A stretch of 64,000 nt of DNA from an uncultured Treponema sp. (GCA_947166355.1 CAMVDX010000007.1:60726-124725); one strand, 5' to 3'. Positions 43,651 to 52,320 are shown, numbered from the stretch's first letter. Made by a program: numbers and translations. Notes: generated by a model not told the origin, from the letters alone.

Positions 43651-43709
43651 AAATGATTTCCTTATAAATTCCGCATTAGCAATCAAGCCTCCTTAATAGT
43701 ATATCATAT

Positions 43710-43746
43710 TTGACATAATAGAAATATAGTCATACAATAGTCATAT
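43710..43746 (+). promoter_or_regulatory. Promoter and direct-repeat operator of the toxin-antitoxin pair
   Basis: TTGACA (43710-43715) and TACAAT (43733-43738) are spaced by 17 bases. AATAGTCATAT-like sites overlap the -10 box twice (ATAGTCATA at 43726 and 43737), a plausible operator for autoregulation by the antitoxin. AAGGAGG follows. Confidence 0.75.
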
Positions 43747-43764
43747 CTTCCAAAAGGAGGCGTT

Positions 43765-44049
43765 ATGACTGCTCCATTATTTGATATAAAGGCAAAGTTC
43801 AGTGAGTATGTAACAATGGCAGAAAACGGTGCTGTTGTTGAAATCACAAAATATGGAAAAACCACGGCCGTAATTATTAGCATAAATGAATACAATCAGC
43901 TTAAAGACAATTACAGACCATCGTTCGTTACAAAACTCAATGAATGGAAAAGAAAAACAGGCGGGCTTTCAACTAAAGAGTATTCAGAGTTTTCAAATAC
44001 CCTCACAAGAAACAAAGAGATATATTCCTCTAAGGAGAGTTTGTTTTGA
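43765..44049 (+). CDS. Phd/YefM family antitoxin
   Basis: This 94-residue protein opens with the DNA-binding fold of the Phd/YefM family: D-I-K-A-K-F-S-E-Y-V near residues 7-16, G-A-V-V-E-I-T-K-Y-G-K-T-T-A-V-I near 22-37. Its C-terminal 40 residues are the expected toxin-binding tail. It overlaps the toxin gene by four bases (ATGA-type overlap). It probably represses its own promoter through the paired AGTCATA sites. Confidence 0.85.
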   Translation: MTAPLFDIKAKFSEYVTMAENGAVVEITKYGKTTAVIISINEYNQLKDNYRPSFVTKLNEWKRKTGGLSTKEYSEFSNTLTRNKEIYSSKESLF

Positions 44050-44468
44050 AAACAATTTATCTTCTTGATACAAATATCATCTCTCAAGTTACAAAACCTG
44101 AACCTAAGGAAAACATTATAACAAATCTTGATTTTCATAACGGAAGCTGTGCTATCAGCAGTATTACCTGGTATGAGCTTATTAATGGAATTAAATTACT
44201 TCCAAAGAGCGCAAAGAAGGATAAGCTCAGATTATTTTTGAATGATTATGTTCAACCATCTTTTCCTATTATTTCCTATGATGAACATGCGGCTAAGATT
44301 AATGCTGATATAACGAGTTGTCTTCTTTCCAAGGGAAAACCAACTCCGATTCTTGACACACAGATTGCATCTATTGCCATCGCAAATAATTTAATTCTAG
44401 TAACAAGCAATATTAAAGACTTTGCTATTTTCCAGAAAAAATTCGGTCTTATGCTTGAAGAATGGTAA
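44046..44468 (+). CDS. vapC: VapC-family PIN-domain toxin
   Basis: This 140-residue PIN ribonuclease carries the four acidic residues of the active site: Asp in L-L-D-T-N-I, Glu in W-Y-E-L-I, Asp in I-L-D-T-Q-I-A and the Asp in I-K-D-F. VapC toxins cut tRNA or other RNA and are held inactive by the upstream antitoxin. It ends exactly where the ABC-F gene ends on the other strand, so transcripts converge. Confidence 0.85.
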   Translation: MKTIYLLDTNIISQVTKPEPKENIITNLDFHNGSCAISSITWYELINGIKLLPKSAKKDKLRLFLNDYVQPSFPIISYDEHAAKINADITSCLLSKGKPTPILDTQIASIAIANNLILVTSNIKDFAIFQKKFGLMLEEW

Positions 44469-46451
44469 TTATCCGAGTTTCTCAGCGGCGGCTTCCCAGG
44501 CGGCGGTGGTTTCGTCGATTTCGACGGCCACGGCTTCTATGTCTCGCTGGACGGCTTTTGCTTTTTCGCCGTTGGAATAAACTGCCGGGTCGGCGAGTTT
44601 GTTTTCGAGCTCGGTTTTCTTTGCTTCCAGCTCGGTGATTTTTGCTTCGAGGCGGGAAACTTCTTTTTCAATCTTGCGGCGCTCGGCGTCGAGGCGTTTT
44701 TGTTCTTCCCAAGAGAGCTGAGATTTCTCGGCATTTCCGGTGGTTGAGTAAGCCGAAGGCTGTATCGAAACCACCGGAGAATTCTGTGATTTACCACTAA
44801 CAGCATCTCTAGCAGAGGTGGTTTCGACAGGCTCAACCACCGCATTCTTTTCCATCTGCTCCATGTAGAACTGATAACCGCCGACAAAATACTTATAAGT
44901 TCCGTGCTCCAGGTGAAGAACCTTTGTGGCAAGCTGCTCGATAAAGCCACGGTCGTGGCTTACGAAAATTACGGTGCCGCCAAAGCCGCGGAGGGCCTGC
45001 AAGAGGACGTCCTTGGAATGGATGTCCAGGTGGTTTGTAGGTTCATCGAGAACAAGAAGATTTACCGGGCTAAGCAGAAGCTGCAGAAGGGCAATACGGC
45101 TTTTTTCACCGCCGGAAAGTACGTCCAGAGATTTATAAACATCGTCACCACGAAAAAGGAAGGCGCCAAGCATATCGCGAAGCTTTGGAATGAGCTCCAG
45201 CGGCGCGCGGGCTTCGAGGTAGTCGAGAATTGTTTCTTTGCCCTTAATGGTCTCAGCATTATCCTGAGAGAAGTAGCCGATTTTTACGCCCGCACCCGGC
45301 ACAAGTTCGCCGGCAAAGGCAGAATCTTCACCGGCAATTATGCGCAGCAAGGTAGACTTACCCGCACCGTTGCGGCCGGCTACAACCAGACGCTCGCCGT
45401 TTTCGAGAGTTAGCTCGAGTTTATCGAGAACATTGTGTGCACCGCCGTCGTAGGACTTTGTGATGTCGTGAAGGCGCAGAACGAGACGGCCTGAGTGTGG
45501 TGCCGGCGGAAAACTAAAGTGTATTTTTTTTAGAGATTCAGGAATTTCAATACGTTCCATCTTCTCAAGCTTTTTCATGTATTCCTGAGCCTGGGCGGCC
45601 TTAGTTGCCTTGTAACCAAAGCGGCGGATAAAATCTTCAAGCTTGTTGATTTCTTCCTGCTGCTGCTCGTAAGCGGCAATCAGAGTTTTGAGTTCAACCT
45701 CGCGCACCTTTTCGTAATGACTGAAGTTGCCCGGGTAACGTTTAAGGTCGCCGTTGAAAAGCTCGTAGACCTCGTTGATTGTAACATCGAGAAAATAGCG
45801 GTCATGGCTGACAAGCAAAAAGCCGCCTTTATAATTCTGCAGAAACTGCTCAAGCCAGCTTCGCGCTTCAATATCAAGATAGTTGGTAGGCTCGTCTAAC
45901 AAAAGAATATCGGGATTCTGCATAAGAGCTTTAGCAAGTGCAATACGCATCTGCCAGCCGCCGGAGAACTCTGCCGTGTCGCGTTCAAAATCAGAACGGC
46001 TAAACCCAAGACCAAGAAGAACTGACTCTGCCGCAGCTTCGCGACGGTGCCAGCCGCTGTCTTCAAGCTTTTGAATCAAGTCTGCCTGCTGCTCAACAAG
46101 GGCGTCGGTATTACCCTCGCCTCGTTCAAGCTGCGAACCGATTTCATCAATACGGCGCTGCATCTCATAACCAAACTCAAAGGCTTTATCGGCTTCCTCG
46201 CGCAAGGTACAGCCGTGGTGAGTAAGACCACTCTGAGGAAGGTATGCAATGCGGCTGTCTTTTTGAACGGCACGGTTTCCACTGTCCGGCGGTGTCAAAC
46301 CTGCCAGAACTTTTATGAGAGTAGATTTTCCGGCACCATTTGCACCAGTGAGGGCAACCTTGGAGCCGGTCTGTAAATTGATTGTTACGTTTTTGAGAAT
46401 ATCGCGGTCGCCGAAAGCAAGCGACACCTGTGAAAATTGTACAAAAGCCAT
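44469..46451 (-). CDS. ABC-F family ATPase with an in-frame repeat insert
   Basis: This 660-residue soluble protein has two ABC domains and no membrane part. Walker A motifs are G-A-N-G-A-G-K-S-T (residues about 36-44) and G-R-N-G-A-G-K-S-T (about 358); signatures F-S-G-G-W-Q-M-R and L-S-G-G-E-K-S-R; the linker between domains has the K-T/Q-rich helical pair of ABC-F proteins. These factors act on ribosomes as translation factors or antibiotic protectors. Between the second domain and the C-terminal coiled coil, at about residues 535-573, the protein reads through a 105-base dispersed repeat (V-V-E-P-V-E-T-T ... V-S-I-Q-P-S-A-Y). Specific role (Uup- or EttA-like) is not determinable. Confidence 0.85.
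   Translation of the reverse strand: MAFVQFSQVSLAFGDRDILKNVTINLQTGSKVALTGANGAGKSTLIKVLAGLTPPDSGNRAVQKDSRIAYLPQSGLTHHGCTLREEADKAFEFGYEMQRRIDEIGSQLERGEGNTDALVEQQADLIQKLEDSGWHRREAAAESVLLGLGFSRSDFERDTAEFSGGWQMRIALAKALMQNPDILLLDEPTNYLDIEARSWLEQFLQNYKGGFLLVSHDRYFLDVTINEVYELFNGDLKRYPGNFSHYEKVREVELKTLIAAYEQQQEEINKLEDFIRRFGYKATKAAQAQEYMKKLEKMERIEIPESLKKIHFSFPPAPHSGRLVLRLHDITKSYDGGAHNVLDKLELTLENGERLVVAGRNGAGKSTLLRIIAGEDSAFAGELVPGAGVKIGYFSQDNAETIKGKETILDYLEARAPLELIPKLRDMLGAFLFRGDDVYKSLDVLSGGEKSRIALLQLLLSPVNLLVLDEPTNHLDIHSKDVLLQALRGFGGTVIFVSHDRGFIEQLATKVLHLEHGTYKYFVGGYQFYMEQMEKNAVVEPVETTSARDAVSGKSQNSPVVSIQPSAYSTTGNAEKSQLSWEEQKRLDAERRKIEKEVSRLEAKITELEAKKTELENKLADPAVYSNGEKAKAVQRDIEAVAVEIDETTAAWEAAAEKLG
44737..44842. 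repeat. Palindromic repeat read in frame within the ABC-F gene
   Basis: GGTGGTTGAGTAAGCCGAAG and CTGTATCGAAACCACC on one side, GGTGGTTTCGACAGGCTCAA and CCACC on the other: it is the same type as 36489-36600. No stop codon arises in the gene's frame, so it adds about 35 residues to a flexible linker. Confidence 0.8.
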
Positions 46452-46475
46452 TTAATTTCCTGAAAAATACGGTAG

Positions 46476-46550
46476 GTGAGCTTGTCGAAATTACCGCAGC
46501 CTTCGACGAATTACTGCCTACCACGGTAGTTTCGACAGGCTCAACCACCG
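46476..46550. repeat. Palindromic repeat between ABC-F and SH3-lipoprotein genes
   Basis: A third copy: GGTGAGCTTGTCGAAATTAC and GGTAGTTTCGACAGGCTCAA followed by CCACC. It begins 24 bases before the ABC-F start and ends four bases before the stop of the upstream gene. Confidence 0.75.
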
Positions 46551-46554
46551 TAAA

Positions 46555-47853
46555 TTACTTCTTAAGATAAATAATTACAGGACTTACACCACGGGTCTTG
46601 AGCTGACTTCCGTTGAAGCTTGCACCTGTAGTATCTTCCATACGCAGTGCATTTCCATCAAGCTTATAGAGGAAGTTTACTTCATTTGCCATTCCATCAA
46701 ACTTCATTGTAAGAACACCATCGTAAGAAGCGGCCAGATCTTTAGAAAGTGAATACTTAACCTGTGCAGAACCTGTACTCTTTGTTCCGGCATCAATTAC
46801 AGAAGGAACCAGAAGCTTAAAGCCTGTCCAGCGGAAAGAACCGTCTTCTTTAAACTCGAGCTTTCCATAACTTGAGCTTGAATAAATCGGACCATGTGTA
46901 TAAATCTGCAAATAAGACTGAGAGCGTCTTTCTTTTTCTGCATTTACAATATCAGAAATATTTTCTGTCATTGTAACAAAGTTCAAATCCTGAGGCTTTC
47001 CGCTTGAATCTGTATAACGCAAAACAATATAGTTTGCACGGCGGTAAATGATTTTTAAAGAAATGCCGTTGAGGGAATATTCATTATCATCTGTTTTTGT
47101 AAAGCCGTCAAAATCCCAGCCTTCATGAATTGAAGTTGTATTGAGCGAAACTTTTTTGTTTTCTTCATCAATTGTAAATTTATAAAGCGGATGAATAAGT
47201 CCAAGATCAATGTTTCCGCCGTCAATCATAGTTCGGAAATAATCCGGATACCATACATTAGAAGCTATAGTCTGCCAGTGTTCATCTTCCTCTTCTTCTT
47301 CCGCAATCTCGGCACCGCCAATACGCTGGCCTGTGCTGTCTGTTTCATAAAGATTAAGATTATAAGAAAAGCACCATCCGAGAGTTCCGTCATCTGTAAG
47401 GATTCTATACCAGTCACCTTCGAGAGCAGTTTTTCCTGCCATAGGTGCCTGACCTTTTCCTTTATACAGGATTTTGATGACCTCGCCCTTGCGCAGTCGG
47501 TAAACCTGTTTTGCTGTATTTACTGGCTCAGCACGGCACGGAAGACCGTCGAGTTTTACAGAAGCGTAGGTTGCAGCATTTTCTTCGTACTTAGCGGCAA
47601 CATTTTTGATCTTTCCTTTTTTTACAGGGTCGGTAAGCTGCCAGAGTGCAACTTCAATTTTTTCGCCGCCCTCGGTTCCGATTACATAAACATGTGAAAT
47701 ATTTGATTTGATGTAAACCGGTACTATGTCCCCGCTTTTTATCTGCTGCTCAGGAATTGTCCAGAGAACAACAGAATAGCCCATGATTTTGTCACCACAG
47801 GAAGTGAGGATAAGAGATAATAAAAAAAGTAAAGGTATAAAAAGTTTCTTCAT
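46555..47853 (-). CDS. SH3-domain lipoprotein
   Basis: From ATG at 47853 the protein has a lipoprotein signal M-K-K-L-F-I-P-L-L-F-L-L-S ending L-T-S-C, placing it in the envelope. About residues 95-165 form a bacterial SH3 domain (L-P-C-R-A-E-P-V-N-T ... W-Y-R-I-L-T-D-D-G-T-L-G-W-C), a probable peptidoglycan- or protein-binding module. The remainder is beta-rich and unrecognised. An in-frame ATG at 47883 would lengthen the signal unnaturally. No ribosome site is evident at either. Function unknown. Confidence 0.72.
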   Translation of the reverse strand: MKKLFIPLLFLLSLILTSCGDKIMGYSVVLWTIPEQQIKSGDIVPVYIKSNISHVYVIGTEGGEKIEVALWQLTDPVKKGKIKNVAAKYEENAATYASVKLDGLPCRAEPVNTAKQVYRLRKGEVIKILYKGKGQAPMAGKTALEGDWYRILTDDGTLGWCFSYNLNLYETDSTGQRIGGAEIAEEEEEDEHWQTIASNVWYPDYFRTMIDGGNIDLGLIHPLYKFTIDEENKKVSLNTTSIHEGWDFDGFTKTDDNEYSLNGISLKIIYRRANYIVLRYTDSSGKPQDLNFVTMTENISDIVNAEKERRSQSYLQIYTHGPIYSSSSYGKLEFKEDGSFRWTGFKLLVPSVIDAGTKSTGSAQVKYSLSKDLAASYDGVLTMKFDGMANEVNFLYKLDGNALRMEDTTGASFNGSQLKTRGVSPVIIYLKK

Positions 47854-47892
47854 ATTAAATACATTAAACGTCATTGCAAACACATAAAAACG

Positions 47893-47961
47893 TCATTGCG
47901 AGCGAAGCGAAGCAATCCATTTTAAACAGATTGCTTCGTCGCTTACGCTCCTCGCAATGAC
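47893..47961. repeat. Dispersed repeat between SH3-lipoprotein and thyX genes
   Basis: A face-to-face pair, CGTCATTGCGAGCGAAGCG and GATTGCTTCGTCGCTTACG followed by CTCCTCGCAATGACA, forming a long imperfect palindrome. Confidence 0.75.
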
Positions 47962-47977
47962 ATCTATTTGAGTTCTT

Positions 47978-48814
47978 CTAAAGTTGAACTCCGGTTTTAA
48001 TTTTTTCATTGAAGCGGTCGAGCTTCTTTCCTTCGAGTGGATTTGGCTCGCCGGCAAGCACGTGGCGCAGAGCTTCCATTTCTTCACCACTGAAGTTTAC
48101 GCCTTCGTTCATATGATTGATAAAGGACTCTGTTGCCATTGGAGCAACCTTGCGGCACATCTCAAGAATTACTTCTGCATAAACACGGATTTCGTACTGA
48201 GCGTGACTGTCGAGACGAAGCTTTAAGAAATGGAAAAGATTATGCAAATCCATTTCCCAGTAGAACTCTGTGTAAAGAGAAAGAGGAAGATTGATGCGGG
48301 CAATTTCGCGGGCAAGACCTGAATCAATAAGCTCGCTGTAATTTTCGTAAGCTTCCTTCTGACCTTGTTCAAGCTGATTTATAATTTTGTCTGCAGTAGC
48401 TTTATCAAAGGCTTCTGTAGCGCGGCCCTGTTTGTTGTCTGTACTCTGAGGAGCAACCTTGTCTTCTGCCGGAACATAGAACTCGTCCTTCATGATTGAG
48501 TAACGGCCTGAAACTTCGTTCATGCGTCCTGTGCGGTGACGAACCCACTGGCGGGCAACAAAAATCGGCATCTTAACATGGAAGGTCATTACAACCTGCT
48601 CAAACGGAGAAGTATGCTGATGGCGCAAAAGATAGTCGATGAGTGCTCCATCCTGACTCACCGTTTTTGTTCCTTCACCATAAGAAACACGTGCCGACTG
48701 AACAATTCTCTGGTCGCCGCCAAAATAATCTACAAGGCGAACAAAGCCCTTATCCAGAACAGGGTATTCTTTGTCCAAAATTTCTTCTGCTTCGGGTACA
48801 ATACAATGAGCCAT
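47978..48814 (-). CDS. thyX: FAD-dependent thymidylate synthase
   Basis: This 278-residue enzyme makes dTMP from dUMP using methylenetetrahydrofolate, NADPH and FAD. The ThyX signature R-H-R-T-G-R-M-N-E-V-S-G-R-Y-S near residues 93-107 (R-H-R-x7-S) is complete, and the N-terminal Y-L-L-R-H-Q-H-T-S-P-F-E contributes flavin contacts. Length fits. ATG with AAAGAGG upstream. No thyA is seen in the window. Confidence 0.93.
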   Translation of the reverse strand: MAHCIVPEAEEILDKEYPVLDKGFVRLVDYFGGDQRIVQSARVSYGEGTKTVSQDGALIDYLLRHQHTSPFEQVVMTFHVKMPIFVARQWVRHRTGRMNEVSGRYSIMKDEFYVPAEDKVAPQSTDNKQGRATEAFDKATADKIINQLEQGQKEAYENYSELIDSGLAREIARINLPLSLYTEFYWEMDLHNLFHFLKLRLDSHAQYEIRVYAEVILEMCRKVAPMATESFINHMNEGVNFSGEEMEALRHVLAGEPNPLEGKKLDRFNEKIKTGVQL

Positions 48815-48879
48815 ATGATTCCTCTTTAATATGAATTATCTATATATTCTATATTAAATTTCCGTTGTAATCAATTGCA

Positions 48880-49020
48880 GGGGATTTTAGAGGGGAGGGG
48901 CGTTGCGGGGTGTCCCCGCTGGGTGGGTAGCGGACAAGACCGGAAGGAAGGAGTGAGTGAGTGAAACGAACGAGCGACTGACTGAGGACTTGGGAGCGCA
49001 GGGCGGGGCTCCGCCCTCCT
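48880..49020. repeat. GC-rich repeat-like segment
   Basis: This 140-base gap is far richer in G+C than its surroundings. It holds GCGGGG-TGT-CCCCGC, a GAGTGAGTGAGTG / CGACTGACTGAGG run, and AGGGCGGGGC-TCCGCCCTCC. The last hairpin ends beside the stop of the DUF308 gene and could end its transcript, but there is no T run. No gene is visible. Confidence 0.5.
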
Positions 49021-49022
49021 AT

Positions 49023-49658
49023 CTAAAGATCATTATCGTTGGAAGAAGAATCTACCGAAGCGTCTCCGTCATGATTTTCAACCACAGCTTCGGGTGTACT
49101 TGTGTCCCGCTCATCTTTTACGATAACTTCAACCTTGCCTTTGGAAGACAAAATATCAAACGCGATGAAACCGAGGCCGCCAACCATTACAACAATTCCG
49201 ATGAGACGGATTAATGCTTTTCCAAGGTCGCGCGGCGAAATCAGAAACAGAGCTACGGCAACGGCAAGCAGCAGAAAGTTTTCTATAATATAACGTTTCC
49301 GCTCTACTTCTGTATCTTTAAGGAGCGCTACTGCGTAAAAGCCGATTATTGCAGAAACAAGAAGATAAATGATGAGCATCCAGATCATTGCTGTCCAGGC
49401 TGCTGCACCGATTGCAAGAGGAGACAGAACTGCCAGAACGCCGATAACTATGCTGGCTATGCTTTTTATGAGAATTGATCTTTTGTAAGCCGACACTTCT
49501 GAAAGTGCTTTTGTAAACTTAAGGCTGTAAATTCCATAACCGATTGACGCCAGTCCAATGATTATGACAATAAGTCTTATCCAGAATACCGGGAAAATAA
49601 TAACCAAAAGTCCGAGAATGGCTGCCAGAATTCCCCAGAAAAGATACAATCGTTTCAT
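49023..49658 (-). CDS. DUF308/HdeD-like membrane protein
   Basis: From ATG at 49658 (GGAGG upstream) the protein has 211 residues with six hydrophobic segments in pairs of about 20, the first at residues 4-22; the pattern with F-W-I-R-L-I-V-I and A-L-I-R-L-I-G-I-V-V-M-V-G-G is typical of the DUF308/HdeD group. The C-terminal 40 residues are acidic and cytoplasmic or periplasmic. HdeD in enterics has a role in acid stress; a role here is not shown. Confidence 0.75.
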   Translation of the reverse strand: MKRLYLFWGILAAILGLLVIIFPVFWIRLIVIIIGLASIGYGIYSLKFTKALSEVSAYKRSILIKSIASIVIGVLAVLSPLAIGAAAWTAMIWMLIIYLLVSAIIGFYAVALLKDTEVERKRYIIENFLLLAVAVALFLISPRDLGKALIRLIGIVVMVGGLGFIAFDILSSKGKVEVIVKDERDTSTPEAVVENHDGDASVDSSSNDNDL

Positions 49659-49824
49659 AAATGCTCCTCCAATTTTTAATGTCACAGTGTTTTGACAATA
49701 TTTATACTATATATAATAAATTTACGAGCATAAGGTTATAAAGTCAAGAAATTTGTTTTTTTGAAATATTTGAAACATTTGAATAAAATAATTTCAAAAA
49801 AGCCATAAAAAAGAGCTTTTTCAC

Positions 49825-49853
49825 TTGACATAACCCCTTAAAACCTATAAATT
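49825..49853 (+). promoter_or_regulatory. Promoter of the tRNA cluster
   Basis: TTGACA at 49825-49830 and TATAAA/TAAATT at 49846-49853, spacing 15-17, about 15 bases before the first tRNA. Confidence 0.6.
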
Positions 49854-49866
49854 AATAACACTTAAT

Positions 49867-49952
49867 GGAGCGATACCAAAGCGGTCGTACTGGGGCGGTC
49901 TTGAAAACCGTTGATCTTCACGGGTCCGGGGGTTCGAATCCCTCTCGCTCCG
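49867..49952 (+). tRNA. tRNA-Ser (TGA)
   Basis: GGAGCGA pairs with TCGCTCC as acceptor stem, with a G discriminator. The anticodon loop reads CTTGAAA between GCGGT and ACCGT arms, so the anticodon is TGA. The long variable arm expected for serine is present, and GGTTCGAATCC is the T arm. The CCA end is not encoded. Confidence 0.95.
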
Positions 49953-49960
49953 CTAAAAAT

Positions 49961-50045
49961 GGAAGCGTGGTAGAGCGGTAATACAACGGATTGCTAATCC
50001 GTCACTTCCGTAAGGGGTGGGCAGGTTCAACTCCTGTCGCTTCCG
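49961..50045 (+). tRNA. tRNA-Ser (GCT)
   Basis: GGAAGCG and CGCTTCC form the acceptor stem. The anticodon loop TTGCTAA sits between ACGGA and TCCGT, giving anticodon GCT. A long variable arm (CACTTCCGTAAGGGGTG) marks a serine tRNA. It is nine bases after the previous tRNA. Confidence 0.95.
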
Positions 50046-50075
50046 AGAAAGCAGTTCTACTGCACACATTTGAAT

Positions 50076-50150
50076 GAGATTGTAGCTCAGCTGGATTAGA
50101 GCACCACCCTGCGGAGGTGGGGGTCGCACGTTCGAATCGTGTCAGTCTCA
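50076..50150 (+). tRNA. tRNA-Arg (GCG)
   Basis: GAGATTG and CAGTCTC form the acceptor stem with one G-U pair. The anticodon loop CTGCGGA between CCACC and GGTGG gives anticodon GCG. TTCGAAT is in the T arm. A tyrosine integrase gene begins 230 bases downstream, so its 3' end is the likely attachment site of the phage-like element. Confidence 0.92.
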
Positions 50151-50158
50151 ACTTTAAT

Positions 50159-50184
50159 AGCTCATCGCAGGATGAGCTTTTTTT
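50159..50184 (+). terminator. Terminator of the tRNA cluster
   Basis: AGCTCATC and GATGAGCT pair perfectly around GCAG and run into seven T. Confidence 0.88.
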
Positions 50185-50287
50185 GTGCCTAAATCCTGTT
50201 ATTACTAGCATTTAGGCGATTTTGTATAACAATTTTATCTTCCCTACCTTTCTGGAACGGGCGATAGAATCTCCACAAAAGGTGTGG

Positions 50288-50335
50288 ATTTCAGTAATGA
50301 TTTCAGTAAAAGTTTCAGAAATCATTTCAGAAAGA
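50288..50335 (+). repeat. Four direct repeats with 12-bp period before the integrase
   Basis: TTTCAG occurs four times at exact 12-bp steps (repeat starts 50288, 50300, 50312, 50324). The period is about one helical turn, and the position between tRNA-Arg and the integrase suits arm-type integrase binding sites or sites for a regulator. A GAGGAGG ribosome site follows 40 bases on. Confidence 0.7.
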
Positions 50336-50381
50336 CACAAAGCCTCTTGTGGTCAAACTTCAGTTATTCTGAGGAGGTTTT

Positions 50382-51752
50382 ATGCGTCAGTTCTATCTCT
50401 ACAAGAACAGTTCCGGCTATTACAATGCGGTTTTCGTTGACCCAATCAGCGGAAAGAAAGGCACAGACAAAAGCACTCACACCAAAGACAAAATCCAGGC
50501 AACAATCATTGCTCAGAAATGGATTGAGTCAGGAGCTCCACAAACCAGAAGTAATTCAAGAAACTTCTCGGCCACAAGCACAGATAATCCGCTAAATCTA
50601 AAAGACATTTGTGAAAGGCTTTCCCAGGAAGAAGCTCAGACCTTAATCAATATGCTTTACCAGAAGTACAGCCTCTCTACTCCTCAGCAAATTACAATCC
50701 CACAAACACAAGAAACTCCGGCTCCTGCAGAAATCAAAAAGCCTGCAAAAACTGTAGCTGCAAAACCTCAAACAAAAGGCATCCCGCTTTCAGAATATAT
50801 GCTCAACTTCTGGGACTACGACAAATCAGAATTCATTCAGCGTTATCTTGCACACGGCCACAACATGACAAGACGCCACACAGACAATATGCTCAGCCTT
50901 GTACGAAATTACTGGCAGCCTTACTTCGGAAACGGAATTACTTTGGAAGAACTGGACCGCACGGCTTTAGACGATTTCTTTTTCTACCTGCATACAGAAA
51001 AAGGCTTGAAAGGCGGAACAGTCAATAAGGCCATAAATTGCGGCAGTAGAGTTTACCGCTATCTTTACGAGAATAAAAAAATCGCAGTCAATCCAATGGC
51101 AGGCATAGAGCGCTTTAATCCGGACGAGCTTGAGCGTGGTATCCCAACAGAAAGCGAAGTAAAACAATTACTCCAAATCGAATGGAGCAACGAAGTCTAT
51201 AAGCTTGCATTTAAGCTTGGCGCATTCTGTGGCTTAAGAGCTGGAGAAATAAGCGGACTGCGTGTATGCGATTTGGATCTGGATGCAGACATAATTCATG
51301 TACGCCACAGCTGGAACGATACAGACGGCTTAAAGTGTCCTAAGAATGCAGACATCAGAGACCTGCCAATCGACCATCAGACATTAACTCAGATTTATGT
51401 AATGGCAAAACAAAATCCTTTGTTCAGCGATTTAAGCTATGTATTCTTCTCACCTGTAAAACCGGAACAGCCTTACTGGCCGTCATACTATGTGGACGGG
51501 CTTTACGAAGCTTTAGAGAAAATCGGTGTAAGCGAGGAACAGCGCAAAGAAAGAAACATCGTATTCCACAGCCTCAGACATTTCTGTGCAACAATCTTAA
51601 GCCAGAGAGCAGACCTCAAAACAGTCCAGGCAGTTATGGGCCACAAGACAGAAGCAATGTCAAAGCATTATTCAGATCACGAGACACAAGAGAAGCTTCA
51701 GAATATGCGAAACATTATGCAAGTAACCTGGGACAATATTTTAAGCGCATAA
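50382..51752 (+). CDS. Tyrosine recombinase / phage-type integrase
   Basis: This 456-residue protein has an arm-binding N-terminus (M-R-Q-F-Y-L-Y-K-N-S-S-G), a Pro/Gln-rich linker, a core-binding SAM-like domain near residues 145-250 and a C-terminal catalytic domain. The catalytic set is visible: Arg in C-G-L-R-A-G-E-I, His and Arg in H-S-L-R-H-F, His in M-G-H-K-T and the nucleophile Tyr in K-H-Y-S-D-H. Downstream of a tRNA and reading away from it, it is expected to integrate the element into the tRNA gene. GAGGAGG ribosome site. Not an IntI integron integrase: the extra IntI domain is not seen. Confidence 0.88.
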   Translation: MRQFYLYKNSSGYYNAVFVDPISGKKGTDKSTHTKDKIQATIIAQKWIESGAPQTRSNSRNFSATSTDNPLNLKDICERLSQEEAQTLINMLYQKYSLSTPQQITIPQTQETPAPAEIKKPAKTVAAKPQTKGIPLSEYMLNFWDYDKSEFIQRYLAHGHNMTRRHTDNMLSLVRNYWQPYFGNGITLEELDRTALDDFFFYLHTEKGLKGGTVNKAINCGSRVYRYLYENKKIAVNPMAGIERFNPDELERGIPTESEVKQLLQIEWSNEVYKLAFKLGAFCGLRAGEISGLRVCDLDLDADIIHVRHSWNDTDGLKCPKNADIRDLPIDHQTLTQIYVMAKQNPLFSDLSYVFFSPVKPEQPYWPSYYVDGLYEALEKIGVSEEQRKERNIVFHSLRHFCATILSQRADLKTVQAVMGHKTEAMSKHYSDHETQEKLQNMRNIMQVTWDNILSA

Positions 51753-52160
51753 ATAAAAAGGTATCGGTTAGAGCCGTTCGCTCCAACCGTACTTCGTACC
51801 GTTTCCGCTCACTACATTTCTTGTTTATCAGGTAACGTGCATCGGTGAAGAAAGGTAGCAAACAGAGTGTTCACTCATTCAGCTTCACTTCGTTGCGCTT
51901 CATTCGTTCACACACTGTTTGCATTTACTAGCGGGCTCGCAAGGTGGCCTTTGTGTAAGCTCGCAAGAGAGCAATGAAAGCACAGTCAGCCCAGTCGCTA
52001 CGTGCATCTGCTTCGCAGTAGCACTACGCTTTGTGGGCTGCCTGTTTCCACAGGTGGGCCTATCTTTGCAGTAAGCACTCTGGTTGTAAAAGCCGCCAAG
52101 TGCCGTTTCGCGCAGAATATGCATCGTTCATAAAATAAGTGCCGTCCGCGTAGGTCGCAA

Positions 52161-52320
52161 CTTAAAACGGTGGGCACGCAAAAGGTTTCCCCCTTCCCCC
52201 CTGCCGCGGGGCACCCCCCCACAACCCCCTTCCAAAAAATAATGAATGCTATATACCGCTCTCGGGGGGATTAAGGGGGCAACCTTTTGCTCAACATTGC
52301 AGTTGTCCCACCGTTTTAAG
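52161..52320. repeat. Long inverted repeat with C-rich and G-rich loop
   Basis: CTTAAAACGGTGGG (52161-52174) pairs with CCCACCGTTTTAAG (52307-52320), and GCAAAAGGTT (52179-52188) with AACCTTTTGC (52281-52290). Left and right spacers between the two arm pieces are 4 and 16 bases, so the stem has a bulge. The loop contains poly-C runs and one poly-G run. Confidence 0.75.
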
